Shown here one piece after another: positions 43,946-58,800 of a stretch of 64,000 bases of DNA (the stretch's first letter is position 1; the number at the start of each line of letters is the position of its first letter). Source of the stretch: Rhinopomastus cyanomelas (Eukaryota > Chordata > Aves > Bucerotiformes > Rhinopomastidae); assembly GCA_013400115.1 (NCBI GenBank), contig VXBP01004622.1, positions 792,314 to 856,313 on the forward strand. Reading direction: 5' to 3'. A program made the position numbers and the translations under genes. The notes beneath the pieces were generated by a model. The model was given only the letters and a program-made list of their open reading frames with translations. It was not told the DNA's origin and made no database searches.

Positions 43946-44260
43946 GGCGGCGGCGGCGGCGGCTCCGCCCGGACAGGAACAGGCCGCGCTCCGCCCCGGT
44001 TGCTGCCGCCGACCCAGAGGGACCCAAGCAAGGGTAGTGGAGGGGGAGGGTGCTGTGCTGGGTGCTGCTGTGCCCGCCCGGCGCTGGCCCTGCGGCTTAA
44101 TGGAGCCACGGAGCGGGTCGGAGCGAAGGGACCTGCAGAGGTCGCGGCTGGTGCCACCTCCCTGCAGCGAGAGGGGACAGCAGAGCCCGGAGCAGCCCAG
44201 CCCGGGATGGCTCCAGGGACGGGGCATCGACCACCTCTGTGGGCAACCGCGGCTAGTGTT
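43946..44260 (-). promoter_or_regulatory. SLC46A1 CpG-island promoter
   Basis: A GC-rich stretch with many CpG dinucleotides and GGCGG repeats lies directly upstream of the SLC46A1 start, beginning with a run of GGC units at about 43946-43962. There is no TATA box. In-frame open stretches here are not conserved with the transporter. Confidence 0.6.
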
Positions 44261-46804
44261 TCACCTCCCTCAGTGCAAACACTTTCTTCCTTATGTCCAG
44301 CCTGAATGCCCCTCATTTTGTATAAAACCATCACCCCGTGTCCTGTCACACCCATTTATTGATAGTTAAAGAATCACGGACTGGTTTAGGTTGGAAGGGA
44401 CTTCAGAAATCATCTAGTTCCAACCCCCTACCATAGGCAGGGATACCTCTCACCAGACCATGTTGCTCAAAGCTGCATCCAACCTGGTCTTTAATGCTTC
44501 CATGGATGGAGCAGCCACAACATCCCTGGGCGACCTGCTCCAGTGCCTCAGCATCCTGACAGGGAGGAATTTCTGCCTCAAGTCTAATCTAAATCTTTCC
44601 TCTTTTAGTTTGAAGCTGTTTCCCCTTGTCCCATCACTAAAGGCCCTTGTAAAAAGTCCCTCTCCAGCTTCCCTGTAGGCTCCCTTCAGGTACCGGAAGG
44701 CTGCTATGAAGTCCTTCTCCAGGCTGAACCACCTCAATTGCTTCAGCCCTCTGACCATCTAAAGATCAAAAATGTAAACTTAACCTAACTTTTTTTTTCT
44801 TATTTCAAAACAAATCAGCACTTAAGTGCACCTGAACCCAAGAAACGTTGCCATTCACAAAGTGCAATCACTTCTATTAATTCACATTAAACCCCACTTC
44901 TTCTAAAGGACAGAATAACTTGCAGGCTGGGACACAGCTGAGATTTTGGCTCTGCTGTCAGGTGTCCTGTTAGGCTTGGTCTGCCTCAAAATGTAGATCA
45001 GTAAGCAAAGACCAAGTTGTTCTTTCAAGTCAAAGAAAACAATTCAGAGTGTTAGATTAACCCGTTTATATCAAAGGAGGTAGTTCCAAATGCATGTGAA
45101 CTGGCATCACTCCTTCACTGTCGTTAAGGGAGCACTCATGTGCTACAGGTGAAGCTCTAACAAACTCCCCTGAAGACACCTGCTGTTCATTTTGTAGTAA
45201 CAATTACAGAGCTAATTCCCAGCATGGTTGACTCACGCAGCAGTGGAAACCATCATCGTGGATGTGCCGCTCCTGAAGCACAGGCAGAATTCGTTAGCTG
45301 TGGCCATTTCGTGTAGCTACAGACATCCCACGGGCAGGGGTGCAGCCGGGGCCAGCCTTTGTCCTATAGAGGAGAAAAATGAGACCTCCTCATAGATTTT
45401 CATTGCAGCCTGAGGACATAAGAGTAGAAAAATGACTTTGCTGTCACTGCACCCTTTCAGACGCTAACTCAACATTAAGCGGATGCAAAAATGAGCAGAA
45501 TTCGTTTGAAAGCTCTTCCTCATTCTTTTTGTACAGAGGGTGAGCTCAAGCTCAGGACTGGCAGTTATGGGACACAAAGCTGTTTCTGTGAGCAACGTGC
45601 TTAAGTTGGGCTTGCAAGTGAGCTGTGAGTTTGCAGCTCTGGCTGCTGCAGCCCTGGTGGTTTTTTTCAGTTGCTGAAAGAAAACACAAGCCTTGTTAGA
45701 AAAGGGATGAGAGAGAGAGAAAAAACAGAAGCTCTTTGTGGAGCTGACATCAGATGACCTAATGCCTGTGCTTTTCTTTCTCTCTCTGCTTGAGTAATCT
45801 ATAAACAGAGCTGAGACAATTTACACCAATACAGTGGAAATATCATCATTATCTGAAGCAGGAGCTTACATGATCTGCCAAATAAAGACATGCAAGTGAC
45901 AGCAATGAGGTACTCCCTTTGAAATTCAAAAGTGTGGTTCCGTTCCTGCGCATTTACAGAACCAAGTAATTTACTGCTTGTAGTTTGAGTTTTTTACAAC
46001 TGGGAAAATAATTGCTGGTCATTTCCCAGTAGCACATCTTTTTTCTTTAAAAAACCTGAAAGATTAAAAAGGTGAAAAACACCACCCCTCCCAGTGTCTG
46101 CAAGTGATGCCCTGTAGCCAGGTCCTTCCCCATCTGCTGAGAAAGAACAGGCCTTGTCATTAACAGTCACCAGGTCCTCTGACCCCAAGCCTTCATGTTA
46201 ACATGTGGGAGGAACCAAGCTCTGACCAGACCTTGACATTTCTCCCATCAGTGTTTGAGTAGAAGAAAATTGAATTGTCATGAGGATCATCCCTGCCCCT
46301 GCTGTCATTCCTTTGGGAAGGACACTTGATATGGCACCTGGGGACAGGAGCTCTGCTATAAGTGGATTCTGCTACCTGATGCTTAGATAACATTTTGTGT
46401 AGATGTTTCTAATCTGTTTATTTGAGTATTCCAGATGCAGATGTGTTCTTCAGTGCTCTACATCTTCTACATCTTTTTTAAAACCCCTGTCAACCTCCTA
46501 CGGAGGGAGCAGACTCTCCTTTGTACAGGAGGAGTAAGAGTACCCATTTGATGAAGACATAACATTCATTTTCCTTTAAAAGGTTTAGGTCATTTCAGGA
46601 TGTTTTTAATAAATCCATTTGGTCTGCAAGGAGTTAATTCTCTCCTGGGGTTGCCAGTTATCAGAAGATTGTCTTAAGAAAGTTCCCAGTCTGACACTCT
46701 TCTGTTGTCCCCTCCCTTCTTTGTTCTCTTCCTTCTTTCTCTGATTACAGTTCCAAAAACAACACCCAACCTCTTGAGGTCAATGGTTAATATTCCCCAG
46801 TGTT
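44261..46804. other. Intergenic sequence between SLC46A1 and SLC13A2
   Basis: Apart from the CR1 at 44369-44762 this is AT-richer anonymous sequence. No gene is seen. The last few hundred bases should contain SLC13A2 regulatory DNA. Confidence 0.5.
44369..44762 (-). repeat. CR1 LINE 3' end, minus orientation
   Basis: It starts AAGAATCACGGACTGGTTTA and continues GGTTGGAAGGGACTTCAGAA and ATCTAGTTCCAACCCCCTAC, then AAAGCTGCATCCAACCTGGT, a CR1 subfamily with the 'hazy' older 3' end. It contains a remnant of the pol C-terminus. Confidence 0.92.
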
Positions 46805-46810
46805 TATATA
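46785..46810 (+). promoter_or_regulatory. SLC13A2 TATA box with upstream HNF1-like half site
   Basis: TATATA at 46805-46810 lies about 55 bases before the SLC13A2 start codon, and GTTAATATT at 46785-46793 resembles an HNF1 half site. This contrasts with the CpG-island promoters of the other genes and fits a tissue-restricted (kidney/intestine) gene. The HNF1 reading is inference. Confidence 0.5.
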
Positions 46811-46861
46811 GTCTCCAGCGGCAGAGCTTATGCCTTTCAGCACTGGGCTAGCTCCAGCACC

Positions 46862-49800
46862 ATGGCTGGCCTCCTGCAGAAGATCGTGGCCTTCAGGAAA
46901 TACCTCACCATAGTGCTTGTACCTCTTCTGTGTCTTCCCCTGCCTCTAGCCATCCCTACTAAGGTAAGAAGTCTTAGAACTGAATTTGCGAGCCAAATCT
47001 CTACATCTCTCCTAGGAGTTGTTCTTTTGAGGTGACAGAGCTGAAGGGAACATACAGATTATTTCTCAGAGACACTTTGTTCATTGCTTGAAGATGGGTT
47101 TTGTTTTTTTTCCTGAGCAGACCCCTTTGAGTACCAATGATGGGGGAGTATAAAAGCCACAGGACACCGAGGGGTGAACAGAGACATCTGTGGCTCTAGC
47201 AGAAAACTCAGTGAGATGCAACTTGGTAACTCCAGCTTTGCATCTGACTAATTTAAAAAATTACTTTCTATGCAGAAGCTCGTACATGTGAACCTAAGTT
47301 ACAGTCTAAGCATCAGTTTTAATCCCTCTTCTGGTTTCCTAAACGTATCCAGCTCATGTGATATTTTAATTGTTTCCTTGTTGTTATTGCCAGATAGAAG
47401 AGGCTTTTTTCTTGGTCAGACAGACAGGGCTCTCTGAGAAACAGGGTACAGGAATATATATTTCACCTTTCTCGTAGTGTATTTCTGCAGGAATATTTCC
47501 AAACAATAGCTGAAATTTAAAATGTCAAGTTCTAGAAGACACCTTGTTAGGGCTTCCTTCAGAAAAAGTTAACTACAGAAGTCTGTAGTAATTGGTCAGG
47601 TATTTCTGAGACATCAACCATTTAAATACAGCACTGTGAGCAGGCAGACTGCCAGGTTCTACTGCTTCTTCATTCTGCCTGATGTCTTGCAATCCCAAAC
47701 TCTCCGTGCAGGCAGATCTAATCTCTGTTCTTCAGGTCTCTTATCACAGTCCTGGCATCGTTCTCTCATCTAGGGCCATCTATCTCTCCTGTCACTGCTC
47801 CTCGGACATCAAGTCCCAGCTCTTTCCTCTGTTCTCCGCGTGCCCACTCATCCCCTGATCCCTGCTCTCTCCCAGTGTCTTGGCTTCTTTGCCAGCCTTC
47901 ATTCTTCATGCCACTAGCTCTTTCCTGCCTTTTTGTGCAGCCTGTCCCAAAGCTCTTTCTTCCCCGCAGCTCATTTTCTGAGTGTTTCCAGAGACTTTGG
48001 AGCTATGAGCAGGGGACTGCAAGCAGTAATGACAGAGTGGCACTGACTTAAGGTGAAATGTGGTAACTGATCAAGCGTGCTCTCCTATTCTTTCGCTATG
48101 CAAATAAAATAGCTTCAATTATTACATAAAAACTTACTAAGAAACAAAACAGATAGAGTAGCTTTTTGCCAGTTTACTTTCCATAGGCAAAAGAGTTACT
48201 GAAGTTAAGAGAAATCTGGATCAGAGAAGTTCTAAGTGCTGAGGCCACAAGTTCAAACTTACTTGGTAGATTCATCTTCACCATATAAGTAGGTATTGCC
48301 TTGGAATGATCTGGCAGTCCTGGTTCAGTTTCACTTTGAAAAGAACTGTTCTCTGGTTTCTGTGTGGTCAGCTACAACACAAAAAATTAACACAGCCTGG
48401 ACTTTTCCCTTTGCAATCTGAAAGAAGACGTCTCGTGTTAGAATTGTGCATCGTGGTACTGCTAAGCAGGAAAAGCAAGTAGCTCAGCACACAGTGTCGT
48501 AAATAGATTACTTACAGGGTGGAATTTCACGTTTTTTCTCTTCTGTTGAGCTATTAACCTGTCTCATCATGACAGAGACAGGACACTGAATGATTACAAA
48601 TGAGAGCAAACAACGCTAACGATTTTGTCTGAAGACAGGAACGTTCTTACAGAACAAGTGACTTTGTGAAAAATCTTAGTCCTGCTCTTACCAAGAGCCT
48701 GTTCCCAACAGGCTGGGAGAGAAGAGCATTGTGCCTAAGCTATATGTTCTAAAACCCTGCTAGGGTCTCTCAAAAGGTACCCACTGGCATCTCTCAATAA
48801 CAGAAAGGATTATCAGAAAGGAAAGTTGCTTTCAGAGGAAGGTACAATAAAAGTTGTAACTGCCCACATTCGGAAATAAGGCTCAAAACATCTTCTAATC
48901 TCTTCATGGATCTTTTCCATCTTTACTTCTCCAACCCTGTTGCTTTGGTGATTTACCACCCACACTAGTGTCATCTCTTTCCTTCCAGACTACTCAGCTC
49001 CCCTGTTCATTCTTTCTCTTAATCAGGTCTGTAGCTTCCATGCCACAGTCAGAAGTCCTGAACGTGTTCTAAGGCATCACAAGTTCAATCCAACAATGGT
49101 TTAATCCTTGGTTTAATCCTCTGTATTTTATAATTTCCATCTCTTTGTTGTTTCTTCAGTGAGCACCCACTACACTCTCATTCATACTGCCCAGTACATT
49201 TTCACCAACATCCTTGATTCATGACTACACAAACACTTTCTGCTTTGCATTTGCTGGTACTTGTTATCACTCTAGTTCCAAAATGAGGATGACATTGTAA
49301 GCTGTGATGTTACCTTCCTGTCTTTGTTCATCAGCCCAGCCATGTGAAAATCTGTTGGTTTGAATCTTTTTACTGCATAGGGACTGCATTAAATACTTCT
49401 GATGTGAAATTTGGAGTCGTTGTCCAAAGCGGAACTAAATCAACGTTGTCTCAGAAAAGAGTCACATGAAATAAGTGATCATATTTTCTTCAAAGAAACC
49501 AGACAAAGTCAGTGGGTGCTGAGACTGATCTGTGACCAGTTTGGCAGTGAGCTTTTGATGATCTGTACTAAGACAAAAATCCAATGAAAGAAATGGATGA
49601 AAGTATTTCCAGTACAAGGAACCCAGGCTGTTGAAATTAGTTGGGGTTCATCTGGGCCATGTCCTGAAACACAATGGAGAAAAAAGTGGGGAAACCTTAA
49701 CTGAATCAGTAGCTGTTTCTGCAGCTCAAAGACAGAAATATATAGAAAGAAAATACCACCATCAGCAGAACCAAGAAGTCTGTGCAGGGACTGCCAATCC

Positions 49801-52800
49801 CTTATCATGAAGGGTTCCAAGTCACCAGTTTGGTTTTTTCCTCTACATTTCTGTGTTTTCCCCACTGGAGGCCCCATCTTGTCCCCACAGTTCTGACAGG
49901 GTTGTTGAATAGTTTGTCATTTGATTAGGATCTGCACAGGTATGCGGATAGACCGGAGAGAAGGAGCGAAAATAACCTTTTCTCTAATCCCTTTATCAGG
50001 CAATGAATTTAATTGGGGGGCTATTGCCTTCTCAAAGCCTAAGTGAGATGAACAGTCTGTTCTGATTGCGTGTCCTCTTCCTCTGCCAGCCAGCCAAATG
50101 TGGTTATGTCATCATCGTGATGGCACTTTTCTGGTGCACGGAAGCCTTGCCGCTGGCCGTCACAGCTCTCTTTCCTGTCCTGCTGTTCCCGCTAATGAAT
50201 ATCATGGATTCGACAACAGTAAGAGATCTTACCTTGTACATGTCTGCCTCTGCATTTATTGGTCAGCTTCTGTCTGCTGGGGGTTATTTCCAGGGTACGG
50301 TGCAAAGAAGAGAAAATTTGGGGGGTCAGGTGTCCTCTGTGAACAGAGCTTGCATGAGCCTACAGTGAACTCTGGGTGGAGCTGCTCACCTGGAACCAAA
50401 GCAAACCCACTGTTTAGATGTCATCCATGGTTACTGCGTGCTCATGTCTCTGGAACAAGACCTTCCCTCACCAAATTCCTTCTCTCCTGGATTCGTGTCA
50501 CTGTTTTATCGCCTTTATTCTACGCTGCAGGTTTGCCAGGAGTACCTGAAGGACACCAATATGCTTTTTATTGGGGGACTGATGATGGCCACCGCTATTG
50601 AGAAGTGGAACCTTCACAAGCGCGTTGCTCTGCGGGTCTTGCTTATCACTGGTGTCAGACCAGCCTTGTGAGTAACAGTCATGAAAACAATGTGGGATAA
50701 AGGACTTCGTGACATTAGTTACTATCTCAGATTCGCCTGTAGCCTTCTATGTGAATCTGTAAATAACACCCTACAAATGCTCTTCTACCGTGCAAGTGAG
50801 TTAGTGCCTGAGCAAACCTTGCAAGCAGGGATCTTTTGATGAATTACAGACCTGGCTTTAGGTGGAGATACAGCAACAAGAGAGTCAATGCTGAAAAGCC
50901 AGGGGTACTGTTAAGACTTGGCTAGAAGCATGGCTTTAGAGAATCAGGAAAAACTAGAGCCAAAACACAGCAAACATACACTCTGAACTGTTATACTGAC
51001 TGCAAAGAGAAAAGAAAATGTGGGGATGCTTGTTTTGAACCCAACAAATGTTTACCAGACTGGAACTTTAAGCTATGCAGAGGCTACAAGGCCCTATTTA
51101 ATTTGTCTCAGATCATAAGAGGAGGGAATACCAAAGAAAATTACAAAGCAATAGAATAAAAATGCATGCAGGATAAAGCTCTTTTCATCCAATATATAAT
51201 CTACATCTCATCTAAAGAATAATTTTCAGACAAATAACAGAGTAATACTGAAACAAGGATTAGAATTTTATATGAGTGAGAAGAGAACCTTAAATAAGAG
51301 AGATGGGATAAAATACAAAAAACAAGAAGATATCATCTTCCTTATGGCTTACCCTGATTGCCATTTGGGATCAAATTCAGCCTGCAATTCCTCTTCAAAA
51401 TCTACTCTAATACATAAACATGTTATTGAGATGGTCTGTCTTCTTCAGAATCAGCAGGGTACTGCCTGGCTAACCTGCTTGCTCCAAGATACCAGCCTCC
51501 ACTTTCCCACTCATTAAGGAAGTAAAAGCACAACTGGCTGAAGTCGCAAACAGAAAAAGCGCCATTAAGTCTTTCTGTGTCGCGCACAAAGCAGATGAGG
51601 AAGTGCTGGGTGCGAGCTGCTAAGTGTTTTCCAAACCCAGCACTTGTAGCCAAAGCTTTGCCGCAAACAAAGGGCAGTGCAGCACTGAGTTCTCAACTGA
51701 CTTTTTCATTTCAGGCTCCTCATGGGTTTCATGGCCGTGACTGCCTTCCTGTCGATGTGGATTAGCAACACCGCCACCACGGCCATGATGGTCCCAATAT
51801 CACAAGCAGTGTTGGAACAATTGCACAAGTCAGAAACGGAGTCTAGCACAGCCGACCAAACATCTGAGCACATCAATAAAGCCTTTGAACTGCAAGAAGA
51901 TTCAATTAAATCAGAAAGCTTGAAAAAAACAGAGGAAAAAGGTGAGTAGGTTATGGGGGGGTTCTCTTTTTGGGGTAATGCCTTCTGCACTGTCATTGTA
52001 GTTGCTAATGAAGTCTAAAACAATGTACCTAAAGCTTCTCGACTGTTTCAGACAGCGTTTATGGCCCTCTTCCATGAACCAGACAAAACCACAATAAGAT
52101 CTACTGACCAGGCTGAAGTTAGACTTAAAACACAAAACAATGATAACTAATCAATAAAACAATAAAATGTATAAATTCTCCATTGGCTGGAGCCTTTAGA
52201 TTTGGCTTAATAATTGAACTAACAAATATATACGGAAATATAATCTACTCAGAAACTTATCAGAGAATAGGGAGTTCCCAAGAGAAAGGTTCTGGCCTAT
52301 TTCATGCCAGAAGGTCAGGGATTTATATTATTTTTCTAATCCAACGATCTACAATCACGAAACATTATCTCTTTACCAGCTGTCTTGCCCTCTTCTCATC
52401 TTTGAGATGACTGCGGCATTTCTGAATGTAAATCTCAGTGACAGCAGTCAGGTGAGGGTAAAGAACAAGTCTTTAAGGTCCCTTCCAGCCCTAGCCATTC
52501 TGTGACCCTTCACGTCAGCCCCACTGACTCTTTAATACCTCCCGGAAGTCTTGCCGCTCCCCCCACATGTGGTTCAGACACTGGCCCTAGTTCACCAAGA
52601 ACTGTCAGCAGTGTGTTAGGACTTCATCACACATGGCAACTTTTCTTCTGGAAAAAAGGCTCTATTTCAAGACACCCAGTAGGAGTGTAGAAGAGGATCA
52701 AAGAATCAGTCACGCCAGCCTTTAAAGGAGGATATTTCAGTCCTTCAGCTTGGAGTCCACTGTGTCCTAACTTTAAAATACCAAGTTACATAGGCTCAAG

Positions 52801-55800
52801 GTCTTTTCTTATCCAGTCTATCTTCTGTAACCCTTTTGTTCCTGTCTTGGCACCTAGATGCTCATACCCTAACGATCGAGGAAGACAGAAAGAGAAATGA
52901 AGAGCTGCTGGAGGAGAAACACAATAAATTTTCCAAGGGAATGACTCTGTGTATCTGCTACTCAGCCAGTATTGGAGGGATTGCAACTCTGACTGGGACA
53001 ACGCCAAATCTCGTACTGCAAGGACAAATCAATGAGTAAGTCTGGTCGAATCTGGCACTACAAAGAATCATTCTACTGCAGCTGACCTCCCACCAACAGA
53101 GAAGGAAACTGTCCATTTGGTAACTTGTCTTCCTTAGTGGGCCTCACAGACCCTCGCCTTTTCTGAATCATTCATTAAATACAGAAGAGAGCACAGAATG
53201 CTGCATCCTAACAGCCATTTGCATTTCACAGCATCTTTCCTGACAATGGCAACATCATCAACTTCGCCTCTTGGTTCTCCTTTGCCTTCCCCACCATGCT
53301 TCTGCTACTGATTTTGACATGGATTTGGCTGCAGATGGTGTACTTGGGCTTTGAGTAAGTACCTTTCCCTGCTGTCATACAGCATGAAGCCTGCTAGCAG
53401 CACCCACTGCATGAGTGGGTGCTTTCTATGGATAAGCTTTTGCTTCGAAGTCAGGCAGCAAGCGACAAAGTCCTCACACACAATAGACAGTAGTGGAAAC
53501 GGGAAGCTATCATGGCATGTAACCCATCCTGAACATTGCCTCCATACTCTCAGAGATTGTTGAGCTTCAAATCAGGAGACTGATTTCTGTATAATGCTGG
53601 TAAATACATTTGTGATGAGAGCTGCTGTAGACCTGGATTAGAACTGTGTCAGTTCCTCGTGCTAATCACCCACACAAACAGCTTGCATTTGCTCCCTGAG
53701 TAATACTTACACGGATACACAGTTCATTAGGGATTGGAAGGGACCTCCAGGGGTCATTGAGTGAAACCCCCCTGCTCTAGCAGGATCATAGAACCTAAGA
53801 CAGGTTACTTACCCACTTGCTTTGACATTATCCCCAACCCCACTTCTTTTAAATGGAAAAAGTGCTGCAATTCTTGAAACGGTACTTTTGTCTTCAGATT
53901 CCTCTTCTTAAATTCTCCTTTTGTGTCACTTTAAAAAGCTTGGTAACTGCTTACTTCCTGGCGATCAGGCAGCCCTATTGTCACTATCTCCCCGCAGGTC
54001 CAGGTAGCTCACCTGTTTTTATAACAGCCAATTTCTATTTCGATCATGAGCTTTTAGAAGCAAGAAGCTTCTCTCTGCTCGTGTTGGCAATATGTGGTAC
54101 AATGTAGTTACCATCTAATACCTATAGCTGCTGATGCTCTGCTAATCGTAGAATGGTCTGGGTTGGACAGGACCTTAAAGGTCATCAGTTTGCAACCCCC
54201 CTTCACTAGAGCCGGTAACTCAGGGCCCCATCCAACCTGGCCTTCAACACTTCCAGGGATAGGGCAGCCACAACTTCCTTGGGCAACCTGTTCCAGCATC
54301 CCAGCACCCTCACAGGAAAGATTTTTTTCCTAATGTCCAACCTCAATCTCCTCTCTTCAAGTTTGTAACTTGATTTATATCACTTCTGCCTGCATACATA
54401 ATCATTATATCTAAAAGACACCGAGTATACAATTTGGATTCTTAACTCTGAGGATACCTGGCAAATTTCTCTGGTATTTCTCATCTATTTCCCTCTAGTT
54501 TTCGGAAGAATTTTGGTTGTGCTGCAAGTGCTTCTGCAAAGGCTAAGGAGCAACATGCCTATGAGACTATCAAGGAAGAGAGCAAGAAATTGGGGCAAAT
54601 GAAATTTGCAGAAATCACACTTGTGGTCATCTTTGTGCTGCTGGTACTGCTCTGGTTTACAAGAGACCCTGGTTTCATCCCAGGCTGGGCAACGGTTCTT
54701 TTTAACGATAGCAAAACAAGGTATCACCACATTTTCTCCTCACTTTGGATAAAAATGAAGTAGGCTAGATTTCATCAAAATGAAGACACAGCTAAACGTC
54801 TGACTCATCTATTGCAGCTATGTCACTGATGCTACAGTTGCCATCTTCATTTCAGTTTTGCTGTTCATCATCCCTTCCAGCATTTCTAACAATGACAGGG
54901 AAGACAAACAACAGGCAGGTAAGTTTATGAAAGATCTTGAAATCAAATGTCAGTATAGATACACAGGGAGTTTTATATTTTAGATTTACAACTGGAATTT
55001 CAAATGTCAAACAACCTTTCAAACTGCTCTTCACACAGAGCTACAGCTGTGTGCTGCTTTAGGCCAGGCAACGCACGTATCACAAAATCACAGAACATTA
55101 GGGACTGGAAGGCACCTCCAAAGATCATCCAGTCCAATCTCCCTGACACAGCAGGATCCCCCAGATCAAGTCACACAGGAACATATCCAGGCAGGTTTTA
55201 ACATCTCCTGAGAAGGAGACTCCACAGCCTCCCTGGGCAGCCCCTTCCAGTGCTCTGTCACCCTCACTGGGAAGAAGTTCCTTCTCACATTGATGTGGAA
55301 CCTCCTATGCTCCAACTTACACTGGTTGCCCCTTGTCCCATTATTGGGTGCCCTGAGTAGAGCCTGGCTCCATCCTCCTGACACCTGCCCTTCCTATACT
55401 TATCAACATTCATGGGGTCCCCCCCCCAGCCTCCTTTTTTCCAAGCTCAAGAAACCCAGCTCCCTCAGCCTTTCCTCAACAGGGAGATGCTCCACTTTCC
55501 TCATCGTGTTTGTGGCTCTGCGCTGGACTCTTTCAAGCAGTTCTGTGTCCTCTTGGAATTGAGGGGCCCAGAACTGGACAGATGTGGTGTCACCCATAAA
55601 GATTGTTTCTTACAATACAATTCTTACCCCAGCAGGATTCCAGACACTAGTATACACAACCTGAAGATGGAGACTTCAGGAGAGAATGTGTGACTTACCA
55701 GAAACACAGTTCTGCAGATCCGTGGCCATACTTCTAACTGGTTCTTACCTATCTTCTACTGCATCACTTGGAGCGGATGCAGATCGCTCTAGTATTGTCC

Positions 55801-58800
55801 AGTTTGAGAATCTGTGTTGACGAGGCTCCCATCCCTTGCTTTAGGAGATAATTCCACTTTCTACTTGATCTTGCAGATGGAAGCATTTCCTGATGTTCAT
55901 ACTAACCTTCCTTCTCAGTGAGAAATCCTTCTTTCTTTGGAGAACATTATGTGGCTTACAAAATCTTTGTGGGGTTTAGGTAGCAGGTCGAAGATCAGAG
56001 CACCTCCGGCTCTCTTGGATTGGAAAGTAGTTCACGAGAAAATGCCATGGAATATCGTGCTTCTGCTGGGAGGTGGCTTTGCCTTGGCCAAAGGCAGCGA
56101 GGTAACATTCCCCTGCTCACCCGGGTATCCGCCCGTCCCGCCTCTCAGGAGCGCTCTCCCAGGACACAAGGGGGCATGCTGGTAACACCGAGCGCGCCGT
56201 TCCTCAGCTCCTGGCAATAGGACAGGCTTCGCCATCCTCGGGAGGAGACTTGTGATTAGAATAAATCGCTATCGTTACCTATGCAGCTGGGATGGCACTA
56301 CCAATGAAGGCAGCGTAATTACCTGTGTTTCTGGAAAAGTGGATGATTAAGCAACTACCCCAACACATTACAGGTTCTGTTAAATAAGAATCGATGTGGC
56401 AAGTATAAGGAGATACTGTGCCTAGGATGGGGCTCAAAACCATTTCAAACAAACTGCTTATGGAAATAGGATTTAAATTAAACTACTTGAAGACAAATTA
56501 AGAGCTAAGCAAGAGAACTTCAGGAGCAGACAAAGCTGGCTGTCGGACTAAAGGATGCACAGATGCATTTCTGCAAGTTATCTGCCACGGGTCCGGTGTT
56601 ACAAATTCAGTAATGACACAGATGATGGAATAGGCAGTACATTGGATTAAACCTATAGACAATAAACAAGTTGGAAAAGGCTTCAAGTGCCTGGAAATGC
56701 TAGTTCAGAATTCAAAGCTCACAGCGTCTTGTAAAAGTGTTTCTAGAATACAAGGATGCACCTCAATACGAACTCTATGAAGAGCGGCTGAGGGAACTGG
56801 CATTATTTAGTCCAGAGAAGAGGAGGCTGAGAGAAGATCTTCTTGCTCTCTACAACTACCTAAAAGGAGGTTGTAGCGAGGCCACTGCTGGTCTCGTCTC
56901 TTCTCTGAAATTACTAATGATAGAATGAGGGCAAATGGCCTCAAGATTGGATATTAGGAAGAAGTTCTTTACTGAGAGAGTGGTTGGGCACTGGAATAGG
57001 CTGCCCAGGGAGGTGGTGGAGTCACCATCCCTGGAGGTGTTTAAAATGCAAGAAGCTAGAGCACTTGAGGCCATGGTCTAGGGATTGGGAGATGTCATGA
57101 TGAGGGCTGATCTTGATGATCCTGGAGGTCCTTTTCAGCCGTGATGATTCTATGATAGGGCAAACAGGAAGAAATAACTGGGAAGATGCTGGTGTTTTTC
57201 ATCAACTGAGAAGGATGAAAGGTTTGAAAATCTTCAGATAGGCATCAAGACCTCAGTGTGATGAAATTACATTACATTGCTGGAATATCTGCTAAGATAC
57301 ATGAAAGTACTTTAGAAAGTGAGTTCAAAGCTCTGTGTTTAGATTTAAAAAAAAAAGAAGCCACAAATATTGATCACGTGCAACTAACAGCCTGAACAGA
57401 GACATCATTATTTGCCATCAATAAGGTGCCGTAAGCATAGTATCGTCTTATTTCAAAATCTTTGGAAGGGAGAGCACATTTATTTGTATTTAACCTGCCA
57501 AACTACTATGCCTATGAGCAATGCCTCTTACATATTTTTCTACAGAAAATCACACAGTTTGTATGAGAACTCCTGAAAGAAGGGAAGGCAGGATTGGTAT
57601 GAGAAGCATAACTGGATTATCATGTGGCTATTTCTTTTCTAGCCTACTATACTGATGGGCCAATTTCCTCTGTTACAGAAATCTGGTCTGTCTGAGTGGT
57701 TAGGCAGCAAACTCACTCCTCTGCAGAACATCCCTTACCCAGCCATTGCTTTCCTGTTGTCTCTTCTCGTTGCCACTTTCACTGAGTGCACCAGCAACGT
57801 GGCCACCACTACCCTCTTCCTCCCTATTTTGGCTTCAATGGTAAGTGCCAGCATTTCAAAATTGCCTTACAAGAACAGCTTTCACCACTTCTCCAAGTGT
57901 CTGCTCAGTTATAAAACCTGACTGGCTGCCAGAGCCAAGCTCTGGTTTGTGCATCCGACCAAGAATCCCGGATTTCAAATGTACATTTATGTATGGTCGT
58001 GCATATCTATTCATACTCAGCTCAGCCTTTCTAAAATCACTGCCAGTGTAAAGTAAAGGGATTAAATTCGTTGACATATTAGACTTTGCCTTCTGGCCTA
58101 AACAGCCTCATGAGGTCACTGCCAGCTGTACTTGTTTTTACCTCTGCATAGAGACAGCAGCAGCAGCATTTGCTTCCCTGCAGCATTCCAGTACTGCATT
58201 TCAATCCAACCACTGGACTTCCACAAGTCTCTGAAGGTGATGGCATTAGTCAAGCTCTCCGGTGTCATTCAGACTTTTGCATCTCCACAGGAGATCCCTG
58301 TTGCTGGGGTAGACATAGTTCTGTAGCGTGAAAAGCTGGTTCCAGATAGAAACTGGAATAAGCTCCACCACAATATTTTTGCATAGGCCACAGAGTCCAA
58401 CTAAGTCCTGAAGTGATCCACTCAGGGCTTGCGCTACCCTGTTTCATCTGTTGCTTCAATGTTGCTCTTAAGCAGTTTGAAGACACCCTACATTTTTTTC
58501 CCTGGTTTTAGAGTTGACTACAACCATTACTATTAGTTTATACTGCAGCAGAGATCAAAGTCCCCAGTCAGGACCACACAGCACTGACCACAAAAGCAAC
58601 ACTTGTGTTTGCTGCACAAAGACATTGGCTAGACATTTGCAAAGTGGAATCAAGACATGAGTGGCTGCAGTCTTTGTGAAAGAATGAGGCTTCTGACATT
58701 GACAAGGACAATCAAAGGTTTCTATGCATATTTGTGTAACAAACAAACCATTGTCTTTGCTTTCCCTTCCTGCATAGGCTCAAGCCATCTGCCTCAACCC

